Of a stretch of 64,000 nucleotides of DNA, positions 1-11,090 are shown one piece after another. This DNA is from Alisma plantago-aquatica (Eukaryota > Streptophyta > Magnoliopsida > Alismatales > Alismataceae): NCBI GenBank assembly GCA_963693085.1, contig OY856409.1, positions 1,341,302,915-1,341,366,914 of the forward strand, in the 5' to 3' direction. The notes beneath the pieces are model-generated. The model was not told where the DNA came from and did not search any database. It was given only the letters and a program-made list of their open reading frames with translations. The first letter of the stretch is position 1; every line of letters begins with the position of its first letter. The translations under genes were made by a program, and so were the position numbers.

Positions 1-2402
1 CTCCTCTTGGCGGCTGTGGAGCTGTGTGAGGGTGTTGGTGATGTCATCCAAGTGTGTGCTTAAAGCAGTTTGTTGCTGCTGAAGCTCGCGCAGGGTCTCA
101 GACAGAGGTTGAGTCTACGTAGAGATCCTGTCAACTTGTCGAGCCAGCACTTCATGCTGACTTTTTACTCCAAGGACTAGCTCGAGAAAGTGCTTGTAGT
201 GGTCATCGATATGATCGACTTGCTTGGCCACTACCTGCTGTCGTTGCTGAATGCTTTGGAGAATGTTTGGAAAGGCGCTGTACTGCTCGTTGATCTTGGC
301 GACCTGTTGAGAAATTCCATGCACATATGAAAAAATAGAATGCATAATGTTAGAGGGGTCGGTGAGGAGGTTTCGGATGGCGTCAAATTGACGTTCGAAT
401 TCCTCACTGATATTTGAAAAAAGGACCCCAGATGCGGAAGGGTGGTATGGCTGGGGTCGGGGTGGAAAGGTGGTAGTGCCTTGTGAAGGAGACACTGGTG
501 ATGGTCCCGCGAACTGCGTGGTGACCGTAGATGGAGTCACGAGCAGTGTCGGGGTGGTGGCAGGTGAAGGGAATGGTAAATGGCTGGTTGAGGTATGAGG
601 GAGGGAAAAGTTGAGGAAAAGAGGGTGGATATGGGAGCGGAGAATGGGAAGCCAGGTGTTGGAGCGGAAAAGGTGGTGCTCGGGGAGAAAGATGGGGAAG
701 CAGAAGATGTGGGTGGAGGTATTGTTGTGGAGAAGGTGGGGTGGTGGTGGATGGTGGGAGGGTGGTGGATGGGAGTGTGGTGGGGGTGGTGGTGGTGAGC
801 TCATCATATAGGCTCATGATGAATGAGTCTATGGAGGAGGTAGTGATTGGTTCCTCCAGAGGGGGGAGTTCTGTCTCCAGTTGTAGCTTTGATGTTGGCG
901 TCCCCGACAGTTGTGGTGGTTGTAAATGTACCTTAGATGGTCGTTTTACTGGTATTTTTGTTATCTTAGCTGTCGGGGCAGTTATGCTAAGCTCTGTCTG
1001 TCCCGCTTTGGTTATCTTTTCTTGTATTTTGACCGGAGCTAGGAGTTTGGTGATCTCTTCGTCAGTAAAGAGAATTTTGTCCTTGTCGTAGTCCGCTAGC
1101 TCCAACAGCGGTGGCAAGGTCCTGGAAGATCTGACTGTTGGGCAGAAGATGTAGTGTAGTTTTGCATCCTTCTCCTTGATAATGTAGGAGTTCTTCAAGG
1201 TATGTTCGTTAGTAAGTATGTCACCCTTGATCTTCGTGCATTGAGGGAGTATTCTGTCCATCTTGAGGTATTTGATGATGGAGGTTATGTGCCCGCCCAT
1301 ACAGATTTCTTTTCCTATGGCGTAGGCTGAGAATTTTTGTAACATATGCCGACCGATGTTGACTGGCTTTCCTTGCAAGATGAACCATAGGAGAAAGAGA
1401 TCGGCAATGATGACATTTCCTCACTCTGTTCCGGGGAACAGTGCACCGGTAAGAATTTTATGGAGTGTGCGCACGAACCCGGACTGAATGTTGGAGGCTT
1501 TGTATGTCTTTGCCTCATAAGCGGGGATCCCTGTTAGGGTCTTCCAGAAGTTGTGTCTATTGAATTGTGAGTTCTTTGTGCTCACAGCTTTGGCTTGTTT
1601 GCGTTGCTCTGGGTTGTCAATGAATATGTCATTCAGAAGATTTTCTGTTATAACGACGTTATTTCCAAAAAGTTTGGTGACCAGCCTGCGGTCACCTCCG
1701 TCCCTTGATCTGTGCATAAAGTCCACCACTTCTTAGGTGAGATGTGTGAAGAATTCAGTAGTTGGTTCGACATATGAAGCTTCGGGGACAAAGTACAGTC
1801 TGGATAGATTGGCATTGTCTAGCATGGTGAGGATTCTGTCATAGATCTCCATTTTGAGCAGTACGCTTGAGCAGACGTACTTTGTTGGTTTTAATACTTT
1901 ATTGATGGATGGGAGAGTATGGATGTAAAGGTTTTCTGGTGGTGGTGCGGTGGTGGTGCGGTGGTGGTGAGTGCTGAGAAGACGGGGTGGTAGCAGGGGT
2001 GGTAGTGGCGGGTGTTGCAAGGGTTTGTTCCCTAGTTGTGGCGGGACAGACCTATTTTCTTGCTCGCTTCTTTGGGGGTTGTTCAGTTGTAGTTTCTTGG
2101 ACTTTTCATTTCCCCTTGGATTTTTCAACTAGGGATGCATCTTTAGAGTTGGGCTCGTATTCGGAGCCTTCGTCACTGGAGGAGATTTCTTCCACTTCTT
2201 GTTCAGGTTCCTCAGCCAGTTATTTGTTGATGCAGTCAATTTCGCAAATGGCCGTTTTGATGTTGACATTTGGTGGAATCTTTCCGGATTCTTTGTAGGT
2301 GTCGACAACCTTCTGGAGCTTTGCATGGCTTTCCACTAGTTGCTCCGTTGTCCAGAAGGGAGCGTCTTCGTTTCCGATAGGTTGCTTTACTCATGAAGCC
2401 AT
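1..2402 (-). pseudogene. Athila-type third ORF (env-position ORF), decayed and 3'-truncated by window
   Basis: A long reading region follows pol, the position of the env-like ORF of Athila elements. A plausible start is the ATG at 2400-2402. The N-terminal part is acidic and leads to a basic PPKKRARK stretch near 2070 that resembles a nuclear localisation signal, then a Pro/Thr-rich tract. The middle is a conserved globular-looking block (about 1870-900) broken by stops at 1733, 1421 and others. A second Pro/Thr/Ser-rich linker (about 820-450) follows, then a Gln-rich, probably coiled-coil C-terminus (about 420-1). Frame changes fall in the two Pro-rich tracts. I see no convincing signal peptide or hydrophobic fusion or anchor segment, so an envelope role is not supported. 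The function of this ORF class is unknown to me. Confidence 0.7.
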
Positions 2403-2518
2403 TTCTGAAAATGGAAAGTCATGTGTTAGAATAACTAGTTTATTATAAGAGAAAAATTGGATTTTATATGTGTTTATATATTTTCATGTTTTAATGAAAA
2501 GCAAGTGGTTTTGGAAAG

Positions 2519-2850
2519 CCAAACGGTTTGGAGATCGTTTGGTTCCAAACGGTTTGAAGATCGTTTGGTCCCAAACGGTTTGTAGACCGTTTGGTCCCAA
2601 ACAGTTTCAAGACCGTATGGTGCCAAACGGTTTGAAGACTGTTTGGTCCCAAACGTTTTGAATACCGTTGTCCCAAACGGTTTCAAGACCGTATGGTTCC
2701 AAACAGTTTGAAGACCGTTGCCCCAAACGGTTTCAAGACCGTATGGTTCCAAACGGTTTGAAGACCGTTTGGTTACAAATGGTTTGAAGATCGTTTGGTT
2801 CCAAACGGTTTGAAGACTGTTTGATCCCAAACGGTTTGAAAACCGCTTGG
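2519..2850. repeat. 26-bp imperfect-dyad tandem array, 13 units
   Basis: Thirteen units of about 26 bp, each an imperfect inverted repeat of the type CAAACGGTTTGAAGACCGTT. By direct count the array holds nine AACGG and four CCGTT cores. The same repeat type with the same period is in the element's LTR (10735-11090), and two more units lie at 3293-3344. The array is purely repetitive with no conserved coding. Confidence 0.93.
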
Positions 2851-3250
2851 CAGGTGAAGCGTCGAGGAGCGGCCGACGATAGCGAAGGTGGCGGCAATAA
2901 GGATGACGAAGGCTATGATCAGGGTTTCGCGGCGGCGCCGAAGATGTCGGTGATGGTAAAGACGATGACGGAGGCAAAAGGAACGATGGTGCGATAGAAC
3001 ACGGAGCCGTGACGGTGTTTGCAGACGTTGGCAATGGTGGTGTGTCTATCTTGCAGTTGCGGGTAAGGGAGATGACGGCGAAAGGAAATGCAGCAGCGGC
3101 CGAGTCGTGATCGTCGTGAAGACGTGCGGAAGATGGAGCGACAGCGACGGAGAGGACTTGCGTCAAAGGTTGCGCGGGAGCACGAAGCGTGAGGGAGGGT
3201 TTAAGGAAATTCGGGAATCAAAAGAAAGAAAAAGGAGAGGGGATAGGGTT

Positions 3251-3260
3251 GTATTTATAG
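3251..3260 (-). promoter_or_regulatory. Internal TATA box in Athila spacer
   Basis: The minus strand reads CTATAAATAC, followed by a CT-rich leader typical of plant 5' UTRs. Two dyad units lie about 35-85 bp upstream, repeating the LTR promoter architecture (dyads then CTATAAATAA at 10711-10720). The position suits transcription of the third ORF. Function is inferred. Confidence 0.5.
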
Positions 3261-3292
3261 GATTCGGGGGTTGAATTTACATAAAACCTAGG

Positions 3293-3344
3293 TCAAACGG
3301 TTTAGCGACCGTTTGGACTCCAAACGGTCTCAGGACCGTTTGGG
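3293..3344. repeat. Two 26-bp dyad units upstream of internal TATA
   Basis: Two adjacent units of the AACGG/CCGTT dyad lie upstream (in element orientation) of the spacer TATA box. They are the same family as the arrays at 2519-2850 and 10735-11090. Confidence 0.85.
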
Positions 3345-3467
3345 GGAGCTAAGGTTATTTTGATTTTTATATTTTTATATTTGTTTTGATTATATAAATT
3401 TTTATATTTTCAGAAGATAAACCTAAAGTAAATAAGGGAACATAAGATAAAAGAAAATGCTCATATC

Positions 3468-3485
3468 TTGGGTTGCCTCCCAAGT
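3468..3485 (-). other. Conserved post-pol hairpin of Athila elements
   Basis: CTTGGGAGGCAACCCAAG is an inverted repeat with 6-bp arms and a 6-nt loop, 45-60 bp after the integrase stop. From memory, a TTGGGAGGCAACCCA motif recurs just downstream of pol in Athila-lineage elements. Its role is not established to my knowledge. Confidence 0.65.
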
Positions 3486-3530
3486 AGCGTTTGGGTTTTA
3501 CGTCACTGGCTCGACGAGGTTTTGATGTTG

Positions 3531-4883
3531 TTATGATGATATTATGGCGTCTCTGATCTCAATAGTCTGTCTCGGCATTTTATCTGCTGGAGTATAGTAT
3601 TTTTTCAATCGATGGCCATTGATTGTCCTTTCTCCTCCATTGTCGTCAACAATTATGACAGCTCCAGTCGGGTATATATGTTTGATGGTGAAAGGCCCGA
3701 ACCACTTTGTACGGAGTTTTCCGGGGAACAATTTGAGCCTGGAGTTGAAAAGGAGGACTTTATCGCAAATGGCGATGTCTTTCCTTTTTAGATGACTGTC
3801 GTGCCACATCTTGGTTTGTTCTTTATAAATCATGGAGCTTTGATAAGCGGTCATTCGGAGCTCCTCTAGCTCTTATAGTTGGAGTTGTCTATTTTCTCCG
3901 GCACTTTTGAAATCAAAATTCAGTTGTTTAATGGCCCACCAAGCCTTATGTTCCAGTTCCACTGGAAGATGAAATGACTTCCCGTATACCAAACGGAACG
4001 GGGTTGTCCCGATTGGTGTTTTATAAGATGTTCGGTAAGCCCAAAGGGCATCGGGAAGCTTGGTGGACCAGTAAGTGCGGTGTCTATTGACTGTTTTTTC
4101 TAAGATTGCCTTCAGTTGTCTATTTGAAACTTCAACCTGACCACTGGTCTGTGGATGGTAAGACGTGACAACTTTATGATTAACTCCATATTTCTTTAAG
4201 AGGGCTTCAAAGCTACGTTCCAGAAAATGGGTTCCTCCGTCGGATATGACAGTTCGGGGAACTCCAAATCTGTGAAAAATGGTATCTTTAAACATCTTAA
4301 TGACTGGTTTGGAATCGCTGGACACTGTGGGTACAACTTCGACCCATTTCGAGACATAATCTACTGCAACCAGAATGTAGGAGAAACCATAAGAAGAAGG
4401 AAAGGGGCTCATGTAGTCTATCCCCCACACGTCGAAAAGTTTTATTTCTTGTCACATGGTGAGGGGCATTTCTTTCCTTTTAGATATGCCGCCAGAAAGT
4501 TGACATTTGTTGCAAGATTTTACAAAATCATGAGAATCTTTTTCTATGGTTGGCCAAAAGAAACCTAATTGCAGAACTTTCATAGCAGTTTTCTTCGCAC
4601 TCATGTGTCCCCCGGTGGGGCCAGAATGGCAATGCTCTAAGACGAGGGTAATCTCTTCTTCAGGTAAGCAGTGACAGAAAAGTCTGTCTGTGCATAGGCA
4701 AAAAAGGTAAGGTTCATCCCAATAGTATTACTTTACATCGTGTTCCTTTTGTCGTGATGAGAGGCGGAAGGGTGAATGATTCCTTTAGCTAGATAATTAA
4801 CAATGTCGGCATACCAGGGGAATCCATTGGTGACTTTCATTAGTTGGTCATCTGGGAGGGAATCTCAGATAGGTACTTTATCT
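3531..4883 (-). pseudogene. Athila integrase (HHCC zinc finger, DDE core, C-terminal domain), decayed
   Basis: Integrase would insert the element cDNA into the chromosome. The zinc-binding HHCC module is readable at about 4640-4480 (His pair, then CNKC). The catalytic core follows with D in WGIDYM, D in VISDGG and E in GQVEVS, and exactly 35 residues separate the second D from the E. A GPF-type C-terminal domain (KWFGPF) lies near 3710-3690. In-frame stops are at 4728 (TAA), 4452 (TGA) and 3873 (TAA). The RNase H-integrase linker (about 4890-4745) reads in a different frame, so two compensating indels are present. The catalytic triad is intact but the gene is dead. Confidence 0.92.
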
Positions 4884-7040
4884 TCATCCTCGACTTCCAA
4901 TACGGCTGAGATGATCGGCGACGACGTTTTCCACTCCGCTTTTGTCTTTGATTTCCAAATCGAATTCCTGAAGCATCAACACCCAGCGGATAAGTCTGGG
5001 TTTTGCATCTTGCTTCTGAATTAGATATCGTATGGCGGAGTGGTCAGTGTAGATGATGACCTTGGCTCCAATCAGGTAGGAGTGGAATTTCTCGAATGCA
5101 TAGATAACAGCTAAGAACTCCTTCTCTGTAGTGGTGTAGTTCTTCTGCGCTTCATCGAGCGTTTTAGACGCGTAGTAGATTACATAAGGTTTCTTATCGA
5201 TTCTCTGTCCTAATACGGCCCCTATGGCATAATCGCTGGCGTCACACATGATTTCAAAAGGTTGTGACCAATCTGGGGCTCTTAGTATGGGTGTAGAGAT
5301 TAAAGCATTTTTCAGAGTTGAGAAACTTTGTAAGCATTCTTGATTAAAATTGAACTCGGTATCTTTGGTAAGAAGTTGGGTCATGGGTTTTGCTATTTTT
5401 GAGAAATCTGTAATAAATCTTTTGTAAAACCCGACATGACCCAAGAATGCTCGTACTCCTTTTATATCTTTTGGTGGCGACAACTTCGAGATAACATCGA
5501 TTTTTTCCTTCTCGACCTCAATCCCTCTGTCACTCACTCTATGTCCGAGGATGACACCTTCAGTTACCATAAAATGACATTTTTCCCTATTCAGGATGAG
5601 GTTTGTCTCCTCGCATCGTTGTAAGACTTGTCCAAGGTTGAGTAGACAGTTATCGAAGGAATCTCCATAAACGGAAAAATAATCCATGAATACCTCCATT
5701 ATAGATTTCATTAATCCTGCAAAAATAGCAGACATGCACCTTTGGAAAGTAGCTGGTGCATTGCACAGCCCGAATGGCATTCTTCTGAAAGCATAGGTCC
5801 CAAAGGGGCAAGTAAAAGTAGTTTTCTCTTGGTCTTCCGGGTGTATAGGGATTTGGTAGAACCCGGAATAACCATCTAGATAACATAAGAATTTTTGATG
5901 GGCTAAGCGTTCTAGGACTTCATCAAGAAAGGGCAGAGGGTAGTGATCTTTTCGTGTTGATTTGTTTAGTTTCCTATAGTCAATACACATCCTCCACCCT
6001 GTCACAGTCCTTGTCGGTACTAACTCGTTTTTGTCATTTAGCACGATAGTGGTTCCTCCCTTTTTGGGGACCACTTGGACGGGGCTGACCCATTGGGAAT
6101 CTGAAATTGGGTAAATTATGCCGGCTTTCAGCAGTTTGAGGACTTCAAGGCGAACCACTTCTTTAAGATTGGGGTTCAGCATCCTCTGGTGTTTTCTTGA
6201 TGGCTTGAATTCTTCGACCATGGGTAGTCTATGCATGCATAAGTCTGGGTTTATACCTGTCAGGTCAGTTATTTTGTACCCAATGGCTTTCTTGTGTTTC
6301 TTCAGCTCAACAAGAAGCCTTTCTTCCTGGTTTTCTGTCAGGGTGGAACTAATGATGACTGGACATAATTTTTCTTTGTCAAAGAAGATGTGTTTCAGTC
6401 CCGTTGGTAAAGTCTTCATCTTGGGGGCCTTGGGTTTTTCTATTGCTTCTAAAATGGTGACAGATTTGAGCTCCTCAAAGGTGGCTGTCGGCGCCTCTTC
6501 AGCTTTCTCTAAGTGTTGCAAACATTGTTGGACCAATTCATTTGCTGAAAATTCGACTTCTGGATTTGTCATAGCATTATCCAACTCATCAGATGGCTCG
6601 GATATTTCCAATTGGAACATTTGGTGTATTTCATCTAAGAGAAAAACCTCCTCTTGAATGTTGGGACCTTTCATGTTGTTGAGAACCCGAAATTGAATCG
6701 CTTCTTTTCCCAGTCTTAGAATGATCGTGCCAGCTTCAACATCAATAAGTGCCCTAGCTGTGGCAAGGAAAGGTCTGCCAACTATTATTGGGTATCTCAG
6801 ATCCTCCTTGATATCCATAATGACAAAATCGCATGGGACATAGGGATCTTTGCCTATCCTGACCGGAATATCTTCAATAATTCCTAGAGGTGCAGTGATA
6901 GTGGAATCAGCTAACTGAATTGTCATCGTGGCGGGTAGCAAGTCAGTGAAGCCTAATCTTTTACACATGGAATAGGGCATAATTGATATGCTAGCCCCTA
7001 AGTCAGCTAATCCCTTTTTGCTTGAAGCATTTCCAATACA
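4884..7040 (-). pseudogene. Athila protease, reverse transcriptase and RNase H
   Basis: The protease active site DLGAS is at 7004-6990, just downstream of a TGA (7041-7043). RT follows: the first catalytic Asp is in YLDGYSGF, and the usual FMDD box reads FMDYFSVYG, so the second catalytic Asp is Tyr (TAT at 5679-5681). That alone should abolish polymerisation. The RNase H residues D (CDASD), E (TEKEF), D (TDHS) and D (ADHLSR) are all present. From 6980 to the stop at 4884 the frame is uninterrupted (698 codons). It shares the frame of gag and integrase, consistent with a single gag-pol polyprotein. Confidence 0.95.
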
Positions 7041-9311
7041 TCACTGAATACTGAAAGAACCATGGTCCTTCTTTTTCTTGGGCATCTTGTTGAGAATGAT
7101 ATCGGAGGTGGTCTGAGCCAGTTTGACTGTCTCTTGTTCTTCAGTAATGTATTTCTTTGATAGCAGAGTTTTTAGATACTTAGCCCAAGCTGGTACTTTA
7201 GAGAGAGCATCAAGGAGTGGGATGTCGATATAGAGTTTCTTCATCGCCTCCTTAAATCTTTGGAACCTAGTGTCCATTTTAGTCTCTCTCAATCTTCCCG
7301 GGTATGGTATCCTTGGTTTATACTGCAGAATTTCTGGCTCTTTGGAAGCTTGTTCTTTTTCTTTGCCTCTCGCGTTCTCTGCGATCTTCTTAGTTCCTAG
7401 GTTCGGGCTTGCATTTGGCATAAGGACAGGTGTATCATCATCATCATGAGCGATTCTCGTAGTTTCGTGAAGGGTGCGCCCAGATCTTATAGTAACTGCA
7501 TTCAATTGCTCTGGTCTATTTTGGTCATTTCTAGGGTTTGACTCAGGTTGTCCTACAAAAGTGTCTGCTGGTGGTTTCAGTTGCGCAACAATTTGTGCTA
7601 GTTGAGCCTCCACTGCCTTCTGCTGAGCTTGCTGATTAGCGAGCATGGTTTGTTGGGAATGTAGCATCTACCTTATCAAAGTCATCTCATCTGCTGGCTG
7701 GGAGGGGGCATTTTTCTGAGCGAGTTGTTGCTGACCTTGATGCGGTTGTTGTGGAGGTGGTGCTAATTGAGGTTGTTGCGGTTGCTGCAACTGAGGGTGC
7801 AATTGCGAGTGTAGAGGAGGATGGGTATATTGATAGTAGGCGGAGGGGTTTCTAGGGTAGTTGAATCTTGGGAAGTTATTTCTGGGGTTCCCTTGATTTT
7901 GATTAAAGTTGCTTTGGAATCCAGGTGGCAACCTATTGGAAGATTTGCCTTATGTCTGGTGTTGCGGGTTGGCGGTCCCTGCAGGGTTCCCGTATTGAAA
8001 ACCTGGGTGGTTTCTTGATTGATTTGGATTATAGTAAACTTGTCCTGGTATGGAATGAATGGAATTAACTTATTCGGGCATCTGCTCTTCAGGGTGTTCG
8101 ATGATTGGTTCATAGTGTTGTTGTGGTGGGTGCATATCCATCATCACATTGTAAAGCAGACCGCATGACAGAGTTGGGTGATCGGATGCATGACCGGCTT
8201 CACAGGTTCCTGTGGCAGCTTTAACCTATTAGACTTGAGGGTTTTTCTTCTTATCATATTCTCCAAGTATAGTTTCAAGAGCCTGATGTTTATGAGGTAT
8301 GGTCTTTAAGGCTTCAACAATAGCCTTCATTTCCATTGATTCCTCGGCTTTATAAACTTTGAGGACTCCCTTGCCGGATGATCGTCCCCAATTGGATTGA
8401 TTCTCAGCTCCAAGTGTGACGATTTTCCAAGCATCATCGTAGTTCTTTCTCATAAAATTTCCTCCATATGAGGAATCCAGGAATTGCTTGATGTCATCAC
8501 TCACCCCCCTATAGAACGTTTCTATTAATTGATTTTGGGAGATATCGTGATGAGGACACTTTCTTAGAAGCTCCTTGAACCTTTCCCATGCTTCTGTGAG
8601 TGATTCTCCAGGAAGTTGGGCGAAGTGGTTAATTTTCCCCCTAATTTCGTAAGTTAACAAAGGGGGGAAGAACTTCTCGAGGAACTTTTCTTCCAAGGGA
8701 GCCCATATGGTGATTATTGGCTCCCTATCAAGTGAGTTGTACCAGCTCAAAGCTCTTCCTGATAGAGTGAAGTGGAAAAGATGTAGCATTATTGTATCAA
8801 AAGCAACTCCGGCCTGTGGGACAAGTCGGCAAAGTACCTTGAACCTCTTTAAGTGATCCATACAGTCATCTCCAGAACCACCAGAGAATGAAATGCCCTG
8901 CATGATTTGAATCCATTGTGTCCAGATCTTGAAGTTGGGTATGTTGATGATCGGAGGCCAAACTGGATGATTGTCTTCATAGTTCTTGGGGACAGTGTAG
9001 TCCCTCAATTGCTTGTTTCTTAGCTCCAACTGGGCAGCTTGGTTAGCTGCTTCGTTTTCAGCTCGGATGCGGGCCTGTTCTTCCGCTCAGATCTCCGCTT
9101 GAATCTAAGCACGGGTGTCAGCAATGAGTTGTGCTCTTTGAGCGGCTATGGCGGCATTGACCCTTTCCATTACTAGTACAGCTTGGCGTTGATCTTCATC
9201 CATTAGCCTGGCTCTTTGGCGGTTAAGTCTGATGCGGCGGTGGAAGCTTCTCTCTACCTCAGAGTCGTACTCTGGATCAGGGGAGAATCCGAGGTTATGT
9301 GATGATTGCAT
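7041..9311 (-). pseudogene. Athila gag (capsid, zinc knuckle, gag-pol linker)
   Basis: The likely start is the ATG at 9309-9311, about 150 bp inside the primer site. The order is a charged N-terminal region, the capsid block (about 8960-8350; GRALSWYNSL, and LPGESLTEAWERF), one zinc knuckle near 8200, a Gln/Pro-rich stretch and a conserved linker (VTIRSGRTL, YKPRIPYPGRL). The knuckle reads CEAG..H..C, so the second Cys of CCHC is Gly. In-frame stops are at 9105, 9087, 8229, 8226, 8070, 7950, 7668 and 7041, all in one frame with no frameshift seen. Most are explainable as C-to-T changes of CAG, CAA or CGA codons, as expected of methylated DNA. Confidence 0.92.
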
Positions 9312-9463
9312 ACATGTCTTCTATCTGAGTAGAGAAAGGCACACACCTTTTAGATGATGCCAGAGATATGATGAACTTAAGAAGATATGGACTAATGATT
9401 AAAGGAAAGTGTAAAACCCTAACAAACTAGCAAGATACTAAATGAAATTAAAATGTTCTGTTG

Positions 9464-9481
9464 TCCCCGACAACGACGCCA
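9464..9481 (-). other. Athila primer binding site (tRNA-Asp type)
   Basis: The minus strand reads TGGCGTCGTTGTCGGGGA, complementary with two mismatches to the 3' end of plant tRNA-Asp, the primer used by Athila elements. It sits 5 nt inside the LTR edge at 9487 and fixes orientation. Confidence 0.92.
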
Positions 9482-10710
9482 ATCTTTGATGGAGCTTCCA
9501 CTCACGTGGAATTGTGTGCACCACTAAAAATCCTAAAGATGGTAAGTCTTTAAGTTTAGCCTTACTTATACTAGATTGAGAACTCCACCCACGTATGCTA
9601 AGATACGTGGAAGTCTTATCGTAGTATAGTTAAGGGTCGAATCCACAGAACAACGATCTTGTTGGGAGTAACAAGATGGAAAACATTAAAATCTCACTTA
9701 ATCTCTTAGTAGTTGGTATCTAGATCAAAAGGTTTGATTTGGTTGTTTTTAAACTAAGAGCAAGTAAAGTAAAGCAAGTAAGTAAATTTGATGATGTTAA
9801 ACAATGATAAGGAACCACTAGGATGTGATCAGCTTTCACCGCCACTACACATGGATCAAAACATGTAACAGAAAATATAACCTACAATAAGAGTCTAAAC
9901 AGTTAGTATCTTTGTAGATTTAGTTTCCTTTCGGAGAACTAACTACGAGAAGTGTGGGAATGTTACAATGCCAGCCATCCCCGAACGAATGGTCACCTAC
10001 TTTACATCATTCCCTTCGCAAAGTGTGTTCCTCGACTTATCAAGGTCGTACTTTCATACGTCAACTGATTCCATTTCATAGTATGAAAGTACAACGATGG
10101 AAGTGAGTTTACTCCACTTCTTAAAAACACTCCTAGATACTGAAACAGATGCATGGTGGATACATGCATCAAGAACCAACATTCAATAGAGATTCAAATC
10201 TAGTAGTACAAACATAGACAATTCATACTAAAAGATAAAAGATAACACAAGTTGGTGATCAAGAAACAAGCATTCATTAAACGATTGATGTTGAACTGAA
10301 AAGAAAGCATCTCTATATTGCAAACTATGGATTACATTACATGAAATGAAAACGTGGGTAGCGGGGCTACTCCCCGCACCCCAGTGAAAGAGACTACTCG
10401 CTCATAGCTAGGACAAAGAAGGAGGCAAGAAGAGAGAGAGAGAGAGAACGTCATCCCCACAAAGGAGAGAGGAAAGTCAACCCCTTGGAAAGAGAGAGAA
10501 TGACGATCTTCAAACTTCACAGGTTGCTCGATGATGATGTCTCCTCTTCCCACCTTCTTTGGTTAAGAGAGAGAAAGAAGCTTCAGGATGGAGTGTGGAT
10601 CTCAGACCGGCAGCCTTTGGGTGGAGGATGGAAGTTGGAATAGCTATGGAGTAGTAGAGGCAGCCTCTGGGTGTCTGAAACTTGATGTTTTTGGGAGGAC
10701 CCCTTGGGTC

Positions 10711-10720
10711 TTATTTATAG
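10711..10720 (-). promoter_or_regulatory. Athila LTR TATA box
   Basis: CTATAAATAA on the minus strand, between the dyad array (upstream) and a CT-rich leader (downstream). It probably drives the genomic transcript. Confidence 0.75.
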
Positions 10721-10734
10721 GCCTTAAGTGAAGT

Positions 10735-11090
10735 CCAAACGGTTTGGTCAATTTTGGGTCCAAATGGTCTTGAAGACTGTTTGGACTCTGAAACCGTTTG
10801 GACCCGGAGACCGTTTGGACTCTGAAACCGTTTGGACCACGAGACCATTTGGCTTCATGCGGTCTTGAGATCGTGTGACTCCGTGTGGTCTTGGGACCGG
10901 TTGACTCCATGCGGTCTTGGGATCGTGTGACTTCATGCAGTCTTGGGACCGCGTGACTCCATGCGGTCTTAGGACCGTGTGAGTCCATGCATTCTTGGGA
11001 CCGGTTGGCTTCATGCGGTCCTGGGACCGTGTGACTCCATGCGGTCTTGGGACCGGTTGACTTCATGCGGTCTTGGGACCGTGTGAGTCT
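10735..11090. repeat. LTR (U3) 26-bp dyad array, about 13 units
   Basis: About thirteen units of roughly 26 bp built on GGTCTTGGGACCG dyads, separated by GACTCCATG-like linkers. Units nearest the TATA box retain the AACGGTTT/CCGTTTGG form of the internal array, while distal units are homogenised to a different variant. The location upstream of TATA suggests an enhancer. Confidence 0.9.

Larger units (their letters stand above)
2403..3530 (-). other. pol/third-ORF spacer with promoter-like module
   Basis: This non-coding spacer lies between the end of pol (3531) and the third ORF. In element orientation it holds a conserved hairpin (3485-3468), an AT-rich stretch, two 26-bp-type dyads, a TATA box (3260-3251), a CT-rich leader, a GC-rich stretch with an open frame (3166-2474), and a 13-unit dyad array before the third-ORF ATG. 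The open frame's C-terminal half is just the translated repeat and I do not call it a gene. The arrangement resembles a promoter plus leader for the third ORF (inference). Confidence 0.6.

Noticed and set aside
2519..2850. CRISPR-like regularly spaced repeats
   Set aside because: Units are contiguous with no unique spacers, and the genome is plant nuclear.
2474..3166. 230-codon minus-strand frame with repeated SNRLEPNDLQTVW-like peptide
   Set aside because: The repeats are just translation of the 26-bp dyad array, in more than one frame. The N-terminal half has no domain, so I treat it as spacer/leader.
5650..5886. 78-codon frame overlapping Athila RT
   Set aside because: Shadow of the RT gene in another frame.
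10644..11066. Repeat-peptide frames in the Athila LTR (minus strand)
   Set aside because: Translation of the LTR dyad array; U3 is not expected to code.
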